A DNA stretch of 7,059 nt, taken from contig CAAGIE010000082.1 of NCBI GenBank assembly GCA_900769835.1, forward strand, positions 1 to 7,059. Direction: 5' to 3'. Below, piece by piece: positions 1-5,806 of the stretch (positions are counted from its first letter, which is position 1; the number at the start of each line of letters is the position of its first letter). The translations under genes were made by a program, and so were the position numbers. The notes beneath the pieces were generated by a model that saw nothing but the letters and a program-made list of their open reading frames with translations, did not search any database and was not told where the DNA came from. The stretch is from an uncultured Oscillospiraceae bacterium. Its GTDB lineage: Bacteria; Bacillota; Clostridia; Oscillospirales; Oscillospiraceae.

Positions 1-1
1 C

Positions 2-31
2 CTCTTTCCCTACACGACGCTCTTCCGATCT
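2..31 (+). other. Illumina sequencing-adapter remnant (not genomic)
   Basis: These 30 bases match the 3' end of the Illumina TruSeq universal/read-1 adapter, including its diagnostic end CGCTCTTCCGATCT. Base 1 is C where the adapter has A. The open reading frame of the ABC transporter becomes sensible immediately after the adapter, at base 32. This is a library artefact retained at a contig end and should be masked; no biology should be read into it. Confidence 0.97.
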
Positions 32-316
32 ATCATCCATAAGCCTTCGGTGATGATTCTGGATGAAGCCACCGCCAACATCGATACCGAGACGGAATTG
101 CTGATTCAGGATTCCATGGAAAAAATGAAGAACATCGGCACCATGCTGATCGTTGCCCACCGTCTTTCCACCATCCAGCACGCGGATAACATCATCCTGC
201 TGAGCAAGGGACAGATCATCGAGCAGGGCAACCATCAGGAACTGCTCCATCAAAAGGGTAGATACCATCAACTTTATACGCTGCAGTATAATAAGCAGCA
301 GATCGAGAAGAGGTAA
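32..316 (+). CDS. ABC exporter ATP-binding/permease protein, C-terminal fragment (MdlB-like)
   Basis: Only the last 94 codons are present; the rest lies beyond the contig end. The fragment opens at base 32 with residues IIHKPSVMILDEATANIDTE. This is the stretch after the ABC signature: Walker B (ILDE, catalytic Glu codon at 65-67) and the D-loop (ANID). The H-loop follows in IVAHRLST (switch His codon at 158-160), and then a short basic tail ending IEKR. These motifs fix it as the nucleotide-binding domain of an exporter-type ABC ATPase. The wording DEATANIDTETE is typical of the MdlB/YheH-like half of heterodimeric multidrug-type exporters, where the transmembrane domain comes first in the same chain. 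The substrate cannot be told from this part. The stop is 5 nt before the glycosidase start, so the two genes are probably co-transcribed. The GTG at 50 and ATG at 53 are internal codons, not starts. Confidence 0.93.
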   Translation: MIHKPSVMILDEATANIDTETELLIQDSMEKMKNIGTMLIVAHRLSTIQHADNIILLSKGQIIEQGNHQELLHQKGRYHQLYTLQYNKQQIEKR

Positions 317-321
317 AAATT

Positions 322-2421
322 ATGTTTCTGAAAGCAAAACCCGTGTGGATTGCGGGTAAGGCCGAGGAAATGAACATTCAAGCAGCCATCCGGACACGGG
401 TGGCTGCTTGTGATGCTTTATGCCTGCATATTGCGGGAACGGCCTTTTATCGCTTGTTTGTAAATGGAGAATTTGTGGCGGCAGGCCCTGCCCGTAGCCC
501 TGAGGGCTACCTGCGGGAGGATGTGATCCCGCTTTCCTATCCCCAGGGACAGATGCTGGATCTGGAGATCGAAGCTATGGGCTACTTCTGTGGCAGTCTG
601 GCTGCCGTGAAAGCTCCCTCCTGCATTATGGCGGAATTGCGCCGGGGAGAGCAGGTGCTGCAGTATACCGGCAAGGATTTTGAAGGCTACCTGCCCGGCA
701 CGCACCTGCAAAAGGTGGAGCGGTATGCCGTCCAGCGGCACTTCTCCGAGGTGTGGGACTACCGACAGAACCTCGAGGTGGCGGCACCTCTGGAAGTGGC
801 AAAGGAGCGCTATCAGATCCTGCCCCGTGTGGCGCCCTATCCTTATTACGAAACCTTGTCTGTCAAGAGCGCCCACCGCGTTGGCACATTCCAATACGAC
901 GAAACACTGCCCTATAAAGAGAAGAAATACTCCTGGGCATCCATCCCCGAGGTGTGGGGTGTGTTCCGGGACGATGAGGTGGTGAGCCGCCCCACCAAGT
1001 GGCTCCAGCGCCAGAAGCAGACTGTCACCGCAAAGGATCAGCCCTTGCCCCTGACCCTCCAAAAAGGGCAGTACGCCATTTTGGACTTTGGTCGCATCGA
1101 GGCAGGCTTTTTGAAGTTGGCGCTGACCACCAATGCGGAGAGCGATGTGGTGGTGGGCTTTACGGAGTTGTATCTGGGCGAGGAATTCCGGTTCACCCAA
1201 ATGAATGCCCATAACACCATCGAATATTTCCTCCCTGCGGGGGATCGCAGAACCGTCCAGTGCTTTGAGCCCTATACCTTCCGTTATGCCATCGTGATGG
1301 TAAAGGAAGGCGACATCTGTCTGGAGCAGTTCGGCGCGGTCACCTATATGTCCGACACCCGCGATGTGCCGGAACTGCCCTATGAGAACGCCACGCAGGC
1401 GGCCATCGGCAGAGCGGCGGTGCGGAATTTCGCCCACAATGCCCTGGATCTGTATATGGACTGCCCCTCCCGTGAGCGTGCGGGTTGGCTGGCAGATGGC
1501 TATTTCACCTCCCAGGCAGAGTTTGCTATGACCGGCAAGACGCAGGTGGAGGATGTGTTCCTGGAGAACTATCGGATGTTCCCCAATTCCAGAGGAGAGA
1601 TCCCCGCAGGCGCGTTGCCGGAAACCTATCCCAGCGACATCGTCCCCGGCGGCACATTCATTCCACAGTTCAATCTGTGGTATATCCTGCAGGTGGAAAA
1701 GTATGTTTTTGAGCGTGGCAATCAGGATAAGCGAGAGGATTTCCGGGATAGCATCTACGGCGTCCTGTCCTTCTTCCGCGGCTACGAAAATCAGGACGGT
1801 CTGGTGGAACAACTGCCTTCCTGGAACTTCATCGAGTGGAGCGGCGCCAACGACTGGTGTCAGGATGTAAACTATCCCACCAATTTCCTTTATGCCGCGG
1901 CATTAAAGGCGGCGGCGCATCTGTACGAGGATGCAGAACTGGCGCAAAAGAGTGAGGCGGTTCGCAAGGAAACCCTCCGCCAGTCCTTTAACGGAAAGTA
2001 TTTCCTGGATCACGGTGTGCGGGACGAAAGCGGCGAATTGCAGTTGCAGCTCCATAGCTCTGAGGTCTGCCAGTATTATGCTCTGTTGTTCGGTGGCATC
2101 GACCCCGATGCGCCGGAGTATGCATACCTGATGAATCTGATCACCGATGTATTTGCGCTGGACAGAAAGGGCGCAATGCCGGAGATCATCGAGATCAATG
2201 TGTTCCCGGGCTTGTTCCTGCGGATGGACGCGTTGATGATGCTGAAAAAGTACGACCTGGTGCTTTCCACCATTGAGGACTTCTTCGGTCAAATGGAACC
2301 CTACACCGGCACCCTCTGGGAGTACCGCCAGTTTAAGGGCAGCTACGACCACGGCTTCTCTTCCATTGCCTATAAGGTGATGAAAGAAGCTTATGAGAAA
2401 AAGAAAAACCTGACATCGTAA
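322..2421 (+). CDS. Family 78 glycoside hydrolase (alpha-L-rhamnosidase-like), cytoplasmic
   Basis: This 699-residue protein is predicted to release terminal alpha-L-rhamnose from imported oligosaccharides or glycosides by the inverting GH78 mechanism. The N-terminal part (about 30-150) has the beta-sandwich signature of the family, including FYRLFVNGEFVAAGPAR. A middle sandwich region (about 240-340) precedes the (alpha/alpha)6-barrel catalytic domain. In the barrel, DCPSRERAGWLAD (D380, E385, D392) corresponds to the family motif DCPQRDERxGWTGD that carries the acidic active-site residues. TLWEYRQ (E667) followed by DHGFSS (H677) matches the C-terminal WE...HGF motif with the proposed base. 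There is no signal peptide or membrane segment, so it acts in the cytoplasm. The ATG at 322 is 5 nt after the ABC gene stop, with a modest AAGAGG site at 308-313. The active-site loop is one residue shorter than the usual motif, so substrate preference may differ; the family assignment is firm, rhamnose specificity is inferred. Confidence 0.88.
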   Translation: MFLKAKPVWIAGKAEEMNIQAAIRTRVAACDALCLHIAGTAFYRLFVNGEFVAAGPARSPEGYLREDVIPLSYPQGQMLDLEIEAMGYFCGSLAAVKAPSCIMAELRRGEQVLQYTGKDFEGYLPGTHLQKVERYAVQRHFSEVWDYRQNLEVAAPLEVAKERYQILPRVAPYPYYETLSVKSAHRVGTFQYDETLPYKEKKYSWASIPEVWGVFRDDEVVSRPTKWLQRQKQTVTAKDQPLPLTLQKGQYAILDFGRIEAGFLKLALTTNAESDVVVGFTELYLGEEFRFTQMNAHNTIEYFLPAGDRRTVQCFEPYTFRYAIVMVKEGDICLEQFGAVTYMSDTRDVPELPYENATQAAIGRAAVRNFAHNALDLYMDCPSRERAGWLADGYFTSQAEFAMTGKTQVEDVFLENYRMFPNSRGEIPAGALPETYPSDIVPGGTFIPQFNLWYILQVEKYVFERGNQDKREDFRDSIYGVLSFFRGYENQDGLVEQLPSWNFIEWSGANDWCQDVNYPTNFLYAAALKAAAHLYEDAELAQKSEAVRKETLRQSFNGKYFLDHGVRDESGELQLQLHSSEVCQYYALLFGGIDPDAPEYAYLMNLITDVFALDRKGAMPEIIEINVFPGLFLRMDALMMLKKYDLVLSTIEDFFGQMEPYTGTLWEYRQFKGSYDHGFSSIAYKVMKEAYEKKKNLTS

Positions 2422-2436
2422 GATGTCAGGTTTTTT
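2404..2436. terminator. Bidirectional intrinsic terminator with the GH78 stop codon in its loop
   Basis: A perfect 9-bp stem, CCTGACATC (2409-2417) with GATGTCAGG (2422-2430), closes a GTAA loop of the stable GNRA type. It is followed by TTTTTT (2431-2436). On the left, AAAAA (2404-2408) gives the opposite strand its own T-tract, so it can end the glycosidase transcript on plus and the oad operon transcript on minus. The TAA stop of the glycosidase gene (2419-2421) is inside the loop, so the gene's last codons form the left arm. Confidence 0.92.
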
Positions 2437-2443
2437 ATTAACG

Positions 2444-2468
2444 AAACACGCTCAGCAGGAAACCTGCG
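2444..2468 (-). repeat. 25-bp direct repeat, distal copy of the oadB 3' end
   Basis: This is identical to 2552-2576, which codes for the last part (AGFLLSVF) of the downstream beta subunit. The offset is exactly 108 bp, so the copy is in the same reading frame. Read on minus it encodes AGFLLSVFR and then a TAA at 2438-2440, directly beside the terminator. It looks like the former gene end. Confidence 0.9.
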
Positions 2469-2483
2469 TTGCAGTTTTCCTGC
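2455..2483. repeat. Imperfect inverted repeat (hairpin) 3' of oadB
   Basis: The 13-base arms GCAGGAAACCTGC (2455-2467) and GCAGTTTTCCTGC (2471-2483) pair at 12 of 13 positions around a GTT loop. No T-tract follows on either strand, so it is not a classical terminator. It may help to protect the 3' end of the operon mRNA, or it may be a trace of the rearrangement that duplicated the gene end. Confidence 0.7.
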
Positions 2484-2504
2484 CGCGTTGGGCTGGATGT
2501 GCAT

Positions 2505-2530
2505 GATCCCCTGTCTGGCGACAGGGGATC
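2505..2530. repeat. Perfect 10-bp inverted repeat in the convergent intergenic gap
   Basis: GATCCCCTGT (2505-2514) and ACAGGGGATC (2521-2530) form a perfect stem with a 6-nt loop, beginning 10 nt after the oadB stop on the minus strand. There is no T-tract, so it may serve as an mRNA 3'-end stabilising or processing hairpin, or be part of an inserted palindromic element. Confidence 0.75.
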
Positions 2531-2539
2531 GGCGAGCAT

Positions 2540-3721
2540 TTACATTGAACCAAACACGCTCAGCAGGAAACCTGCGGCCACGGCGGAGCCGATCACACCG
2601 GCAACATTGGGACCCATAGCGTGCATGAGCAGGAAGTTGGAGGGGTTAGCCTTCTGACCTTCCTTGTTTGCCACACGAGCGGCCATAGGCACCGCGGAAA
2701 CACCCGCAGAACCGATGAGGGGATTGACCTTACCCTTGGTGAGTTTGCACATCAGCACGCCACCCAGCAGACCACCGCAGGTGGAGAGGATAAATGCCAC
2801 CACACCCAGTACGATGATGCCCAGAGTCTGGCCGTTGAGGAAGTTGGAGCCTACCATAGTAGCGCCCACGGAAACAGACAGAAGCACAGTGACAATATTC
2901 ATCAGTGCGTTCTGCACAGTGTCGGAAAGACGGTCGGTGACGCCGGTTTCCTTCAGGAGGTTACCCAGCATCAGGCAGCCGATCAGGGGAGCGGTGGAGG
3001 GCAACAGAATTGCCACAAACACGGTAACGGCGATGGGGAAGATGATCTTCTCAGCCTTGGAAACGGTGCGAGTCTGCTCCATCTTAATCTTTCTCTGTTC
3101 CTCGGTGGTCAGCAGCTTCATAAAGGGAGGCTGGATCAGGGGGATCAGAGCCATGTAGGAGTAGGCGGCGACCGCGATAGCGGGCAGACGATCCGGTGCC
3201 AGCTTGGAGGTCAGGAAGATAGCGGTGGGGCCGTCAGCGCCACCGATAATGCCGATGGAAGCAGCCTCGTTGCCGCTAAAGCCCAGCAGGATCGCGCCCA
3301 CAAAAGCGGCAAACACACCCAACTGTGCGGCGGCGCCCAGGAGCATACTCTTGGGGTTGGAGAGCATAGGACCAAAGTCGGTCATCGCGCCAACACCCAG
3401 GAAGATCAGGCAGGGATAGATGGAAGTTTTTACGCCGATGTAGAAGAAGTCCAGCAGGCCGCCGTCGTGGAGAATGTCGCCGTAGCCGACCTTGCCGTTC
3501 ATAAAGGCCTCCCACATATCCTGGTGGTAGAGGTCTGCGCCGGGCAGGTTGGTGAGGATACAACCGAAAGCAATGCCGCAAAGCAGCAGAGGCTCAAACT
3601 TCTTGACGATTGCCAGGTACAGAAGCACGCAACCGATGAGGATCATCACGCCGTTCTGCCACTGCATAGTGGTGAAACCGGAGTCGTTCCACAGTTTCAG
3701 CAAAATATCGCTAACTTTCAT
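2540..3721 (-). CDS. oadB: Sodium-pump decarboxylase beta subunit, copy B (OadB-like)
   Basis: This is a 393-residue polytopic membrane protein. The family decarboxylates carboxybiotin and couples this to Na+ export. The key residues of the OadB family can be seen: GIIGGADGPT with D163 (the essential Asp, equivalent to D203 of Klebsiella OadB), the YSY motif with Y189, QPP at 197-199, and the late motif NPLIG...S...R with N333, G337, S342 and R349 at the family's exact spacing. Hydrophobic segments run throughout, and the length is in the normal range for firmicute beta subunits. The ATG (3719-3721) overlaps the TGA of the upstream gamma-like gene, and its ribosome site AAGGAGGT lies in the last codons of that gene, so translation is coupled. 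The C-terminus ends FGSM after a segment that is repeated 108 bp downstream, which suggests a recently altered gene end. It is clearly diverged from copy A at 4270-5385. Confidence 0.95.
   Translation of the reverse strand: MKVSDILLKLWNDSGFTTMQWQNGVMILIGCVLLYLAIVKKFEPLLLCGIAFGCILTNLPGADLYHQDMWEAFMNGKVGYGDILHDGGLLDFFYIGVKTSIYPCLIFLGVGAMTDFGPMLSNPKSMLLGAAAQLGVFAAFVGAILLGFSGNEAASIGIIGGADGPTAIFLTSKLAPDRLPAIAVAAYSYMALIPLIQPPFMKLLTTEEQRKIKMEQTRTVSKAEKIIFPIAVTVFVAILLPSTAPLIGCLMLGNLLKETGVTDRLSDTVQNALMNIVTVLLSVSVGATMVGSNFLNGQTLGIIVLGVVAFILSTCGGLLGGVLMCKLTKGKVNPLIGSAGVSAVPMAARVANKEGQKANPSNFLLMHAMGPNVAGVIGSAVAAGFLLSVFGSM
2552..2576 (-). repeat. 25-bp direct repeat, proximal copy inside the oadB 3' end
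   Basis: This is the second, coding copy of the repeat at 2444-2468. It contains the small palindrome GCAGG-AAA-CCTGC. In this copy the frame continues to GSM and the stop at 2540-2542. Confidence 0.9.
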
Positions 3722-4050
3722 TGTTCTACCTCCTTAATGGAGATAAAGCGCAGTTCGTTGATGGGCTTTTGCAACTTGTCAGCCACAATGGCCATCAGCA
3801 TCGCGGCGGTCTTGGGATCCACGTTGTACAGCTTCAGCGCGCCGGCGGAACCGGGAGCGGGAGGAGCGATGACCTCTACGGGAGGTTCAACGGGGACGAC
3901 CTTTGCGATCTTGTGCTTTTCAACAGTAATAAAGACTTTGCCAATGATCATCACAAGGATCATCAAAAGCACCAAGCCTAAAAATACAACAGCATAGCCG
4001 AGCAATGCACGCAAACCGGCCTGCCCAATGCTGAGGTCAGTCAAAATCAT
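3718..4050 (-). CDS. Gamma-like subunit of the sodium-pump decarboxylase, copy B
   Basis: This 110-residue protein has an N-terminal membrane helix (about 12-37, GYAVVFLGLVLLMILVMIIGK), a Pro-rich linker (about 51-65) and a C-terminal tail beginning APGSAG. The VVFLGL-type helix is the usual OadG signature. OadG-type subunits anchor the soluble carboxyltransferase and biotin carrier to the beta subunit. Residues 76-109 (NVDPK to KEVE) are identical to the tail of the other gamma-like protein at 5807-6115, while the rest is unrelated. The tail resembles the short C-terminal domain of firmicute OadG/MmdD proteins. The start ATG has AAGGAGGG at 4056-4063. The gene overlaps the following oadB by 4 nt (ATGA). 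It is the first gene after a 60-nt spacer, so it may begin a second sub-unit of the operon. Confidence 0.85.
   Translation of the reverse strand: MILTDLSIGQAGLRALLGYAVVFLGLVLLMILVMIIGKVFITVEKHKIAKVVPVEPPVEVIAPPAPGSAGALKLYNVDPKTAAMLMAIVADKLQKPINELRFISIKEVEQ
3728..3735 (-). promoter_or_regulatory. Shine-Dalgarno for oadB copy B, inside the gamma-subunit tail codons
   Basis: AAGGAGGT, 6 nt before the ATG, is formed by the codons for Lys-Glu-Val in the KEVEQ C-terminus of the upstream protein. The same arrangement occurs at 5814-5821. Confidence 0.9.
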
Positions 4051-4075
4051 AGTATCCCTCCTTGGGGAAAGATTT

Positions 4076-4100
4076 GGGGGCTGAACATCGTCCAGCCCCC
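4076..4100 (-). other. Intra-operon hairpin between the two pump modules
   Basis: GGGGGCTGGA and TTCAGCCCCC (as read on minus) form a 10-bp GC-rich stem with one G-U pair and a 5-nt loop. It lies 10 nt after the stop of the 51-residue membrane peptide and 25 nt before the next gene. There is no U-tract (AAATCTTTCCCC follows), so it is more likely an mRNA-processing or stabilising element, or a weak attenuator that sets the level of the distal genes, than a strong terminator. Confidence 0.75.
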
Positions 4101-4110
4101 GAAGATCGTT

Positions 4111-4266
4111 TTACTTATCAGAGAAGAGCCAGTTAATAAACATGGTGGTCAGGATAATCAGGCCAATGACCACAAAGATCACCAGCATACCAACGCCCAT
4201 GTGCTTGAGGTTTTCCACGAAAGCCATAGGCTCAAACTGGAAAGAGGCATTTGTCAAAAGATTCAT
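4111..4266 (-). CDS. Small single-helix membrane protein (TM-only OadG-like), 51 aa
   Basis: This short gene begins MNLLTNASFQFEPMAFVENL and ends INWLFSDK. Its core, GVGMLVIFVVIGLIILTTM, is one strong membrane helix. The pattern NL..MG.GM..IF..IG.IIL is like the N-terminal anchor helix of OadG-family gamma subunits, but the linker and C-terminal docking tail are absent. The start is 3 nt after the oadB copy A stop, with GGAGG (4274-4278) 7 nt upstream, formed by the last codons of oadB. Placement and codon use support a real gene despite its size. A role as a small stabilising subunit of the beta/gamma membrane complex is inferred; the exact function is unknown. Confidence 0.85.
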   Translation of the reverse strand: MNLLTNASFQFEPMAFVENLKHMGVGMLVIFVVIGLIILTTMFINWLFSDK

Positions 4267-4269
4267 AGA

Positions 4270-5385
4270 TTAACCTCCCATCATCTTGGCGGCGATGTTC
4301 AGGATGATACCGCCTGCAATAACAGAAGCGATCTGACCGGAAACGTTGACGCCGATGGAATGCATCAGCAGATGGTTCTGGGGATCTTCCGCAAGACCCA
4401 TCTTGTGTACGATACGGCCGGACATGGGGAATGCGGAGATACCTGCCGCGCCGATCATAGGATTGACCTTCTTTTTCATAAACAGGTTCAGGAGTTTTGC
4501 AAACAGAACGCCACCTGCGGTGTCCACAATGAATGCCACCAGACCCAGACCCATAATCAGCAGGGTAGGAACTTGCAGGAACTTGGAAGCCTCCATGTTG
4601 AATGCCACGGAGATGCCCAGGAAAATGGTGATCAGGTTTGCCAGCACCTTCTGAGCGGTCTCGGAAAGGCTGTCCAGAACGCCGCACTCGCGGATCAGGT
4701 TACCGAACATCAAGAAGCCGATCAGCGCGGTGGCATCAGGCACGATGGCGGAAGCCACAACGGTGATGATGATGGGGAACATGATGCGGGTGGTCTTACT
4801 AACAGACTTCTGCTCGTAGGGCATCCGGATCATACGCTCTTTCTTGGTGGTAAGCGCCTTGATGACCGGAGGCTGGATCACCGGCACCAACGCCATATAG
4901 GAGTAGGCCGCAACGGTAATCGCGCCAACATACTGGGACTCCAGCTTGGTGGCCACCGCAATGGAGGTGGGGCCGTCAGCCGCGCCGATGATGGCGATGG
5001 AGAAGAAATCACGGAAGTCGGGGAAGAAAATACTTGCCAGGGACAGAGTGAAGAAAATACCAAACTGCGCCGCGGCGCCAAAGAGCATCAACTTGGGGTT
5101 GGTCAGCAGAGGACCAAAGTCGATCATCGCACCGATGCCGATAAACAATAGCAGCGGGAACAACTCGTTGGCAATACCTGCGTTATACAGAGTGTAGATG
5201 GGGCCGCCTTCCACCAGCAAGGGATTGCCGGGGATGTTCACCAGAATGGTGCCAAGACCCATAGGCAACAGCAGGGAGGGTTCCATCTCCTTGGCAATGG
5301 CCATATAGATCAGCAGGCAGCCCAGCAGGATCATCACAATGTTCTGCCATTGAAATGCCAGCAGGCTTTCGTATAAGATTTCCAT
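4270..5385 (-). CDS. oadB: Sodium-pump decarboxylase beta subunit, copy A (OadB-like)
   Basis: This 371-residue multi-span membrane protein belongs to the OadB/MmdB/GcdB family, which drives Na+ out of the cell with the energy of carboxybiotin decarboxylation. Conserved functional residues are present: AIIGAADGPT with D137, YSY with Y163, QPP at 171-173, and N308, G312, S317 and R324 in the NPMIGAAGIS...R motif, at the same spacing as copy B. Relative to copy B it lacks a stretch in the first periplasmic/cytoplasmic loop, and the GGADG motif reads GAADG. The ATG at 5383-5385 is preceded by TAAGGAGG (5392-5399), in which the biotin-carrier stop codon is part of the ribosome site. It directly follows the biotin carrier, so it is the more canonical partner of the alpha subunit. 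Confidence 0.95.
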   Translation of the reverse strand: MEILYESLLAFQWQNIVMILLGCLLIYMAIAKEMEPSLLLPMGLGTILVNIPGNPLLVEGGPIYTLYNAGIANELFPLLLFIGIGAMIDFGPLLTNPKLMLFGAAAQFGIFFTLSLASIFFPDFRDFFSIAIIGAADGPTSIAVATKLESQYVGAITVAAYSYMALVPVIQPPVIKALTTKKERMIRMPYEQKSVSKTTRIMFPIIITVVASAIVPDATALIGFLMFGNLIRECGVLDSLSETAQKVLANLITIFLGISVAFNMEASKFLQVPTLLIMGLGLVAFIVDTAGGVLFAKLLNLFMKKKVNPMIGAAGISAFPMSGRIVHKMGLAEDPQNHLLMHSIGVNVSGQIASVIAGGIILNIAAKMMGG

Positions 5386-5396
5386 GGATGTCCTCC

Positions 5397-5804
5397 TTAG
5401 CCGATAACGACCAGAGGAGCGCCGGTGTCAACAGTAGCACCCTTGGAAACGACAACCTGAGTGATGGTGCCGCTCTTGGGGGCCATGATCTCGTTTTCCA
5501 TTTTCATAGCTTCCAGCACGCAGAGGACTTCGCCTTCCTTGACGGCCTGACCCTGAGCCACATTCACCTTCAGGATGGTGCCGGGCATGGGAGCGTTGAC
5601 GGGTTCACCTGCGCCGGTAACAGCAACAGCGGCAGGAGCAGCAGCGGGAGCGGGAGCAGCGGCGGGAGCGGCGGCAACGGGAGCAGCAGCGGCGGGAGCG
5701 GGAGCAGCGGGGGCAACGGCCTCATACTCGTCCAGCAGCATAGCCTTGCCGGCCTCTACCTCAACTTCGTAAATACGGTTATTCAAAGTAATTTTGTACT
5801 TCAT
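5397..5804 (-). CDS. Biotin carrier subunit of the decarboxylase (MmdC/GcdC-like)
   Basis: This 135-residue protein carries the CO2-bearing biotin between the soluble carboxyltransferase and the membrane beta subunit. It has a short N-terminal strand region (1-29), a flexible Ala/Pro linker (about 30-61) and a biotinyl/lipoyl domain (about 68-135). The biotin attachment motif EAMKMENE places the biotinylated lysine at K101, 34 residues from the C-terminus as is usual. Pro/Gly-rich APMPGTILKV is the typical first strand of the domain. Gram-positive pumps often encode this carrier separately instead of fused to OadA, and the oadA here indeed ends without a carrier domain. The ATG lies 2 nt after the gamma-like gene stop and uses a ribosome site embedded in that gene. 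A biotin ligase must act on it; none is in the window. Confidence 0.96.
   Translation of the reverse strand: MKYKITLNNRIYEVEVEAGKAMLLDEYEAVAPAAPAPAAAAPVAAAPAAAPAPAAAPAAVAVTGAGEPVNAPMPGTILKVNVAQGQAVKEGEVLCVLEAMKMENEIMAPKSGTITQVVVSKGATVDTGAPLVVIG
5622..5717 (-). repeat. Low-complexity GGAGC/GGC repeat tract coding the Ala/Pro linker
   Basis: The DNA is a degenerate array of GGAGCAG-, GGAGCGG- and CGGC-like units on the plus strand, encoding residues about 30-61 of the biotin carrier as Ala with a Pro every few residues. Such linkers act as a swinging arm. The tract is prone to length change and to mis-assembly. Confidence 0.8.
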
Positions 5805-5806
5805 GA

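Noticed and set aside
418..1812. 464-codon open frame on the minus strand opposite the GH78 gene
   Set aside because: The plus strand shows clear GH78 catalytic motifs through the same bases. The antisense product has no recognisable domain, and the frame stays open only because of third-position G/C bias.
2455..2483. CRISPR-like or attachment-site repeat
   Set aside because: There are only two 25-bp direct copies, one of them coding, with no regular spacers, cas genes, integrase or tRNA nearby.
2505..2530. Hairpin as the operon's intrinsic terminator
   Set aside because: There is no T-tract on either side. The element at 2404-2436 has one for both strands.
2438..2539. 33-codon frame starting directly after the oadB copy B stop, as an independent small gene
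   Set aside because: It lacks its own ribosome site, and its end is a copy of the oadB terminus. It is better explained as the displaced former gene end than as a separate gene.
2621..3997. 458-codon plus-strand open frame opposite oadB copy B and gamma B
   Set aside because: The product is rich in His, Gln and Gly with no membrane or enzyme motif, a typical shadow of a GC-biased membrane-protein gene. It also crosses two real gene boundaries on the other strand.
4201..5151. 316-codon plus-strand open frame opposite oadB copy A
   Set aside because: It has the same His/Gln/Gly/Asp-rich shadow composition as the frame opposite the other beta gene. The similarity between the two shadows only reflects the homology of the two oadB genes.
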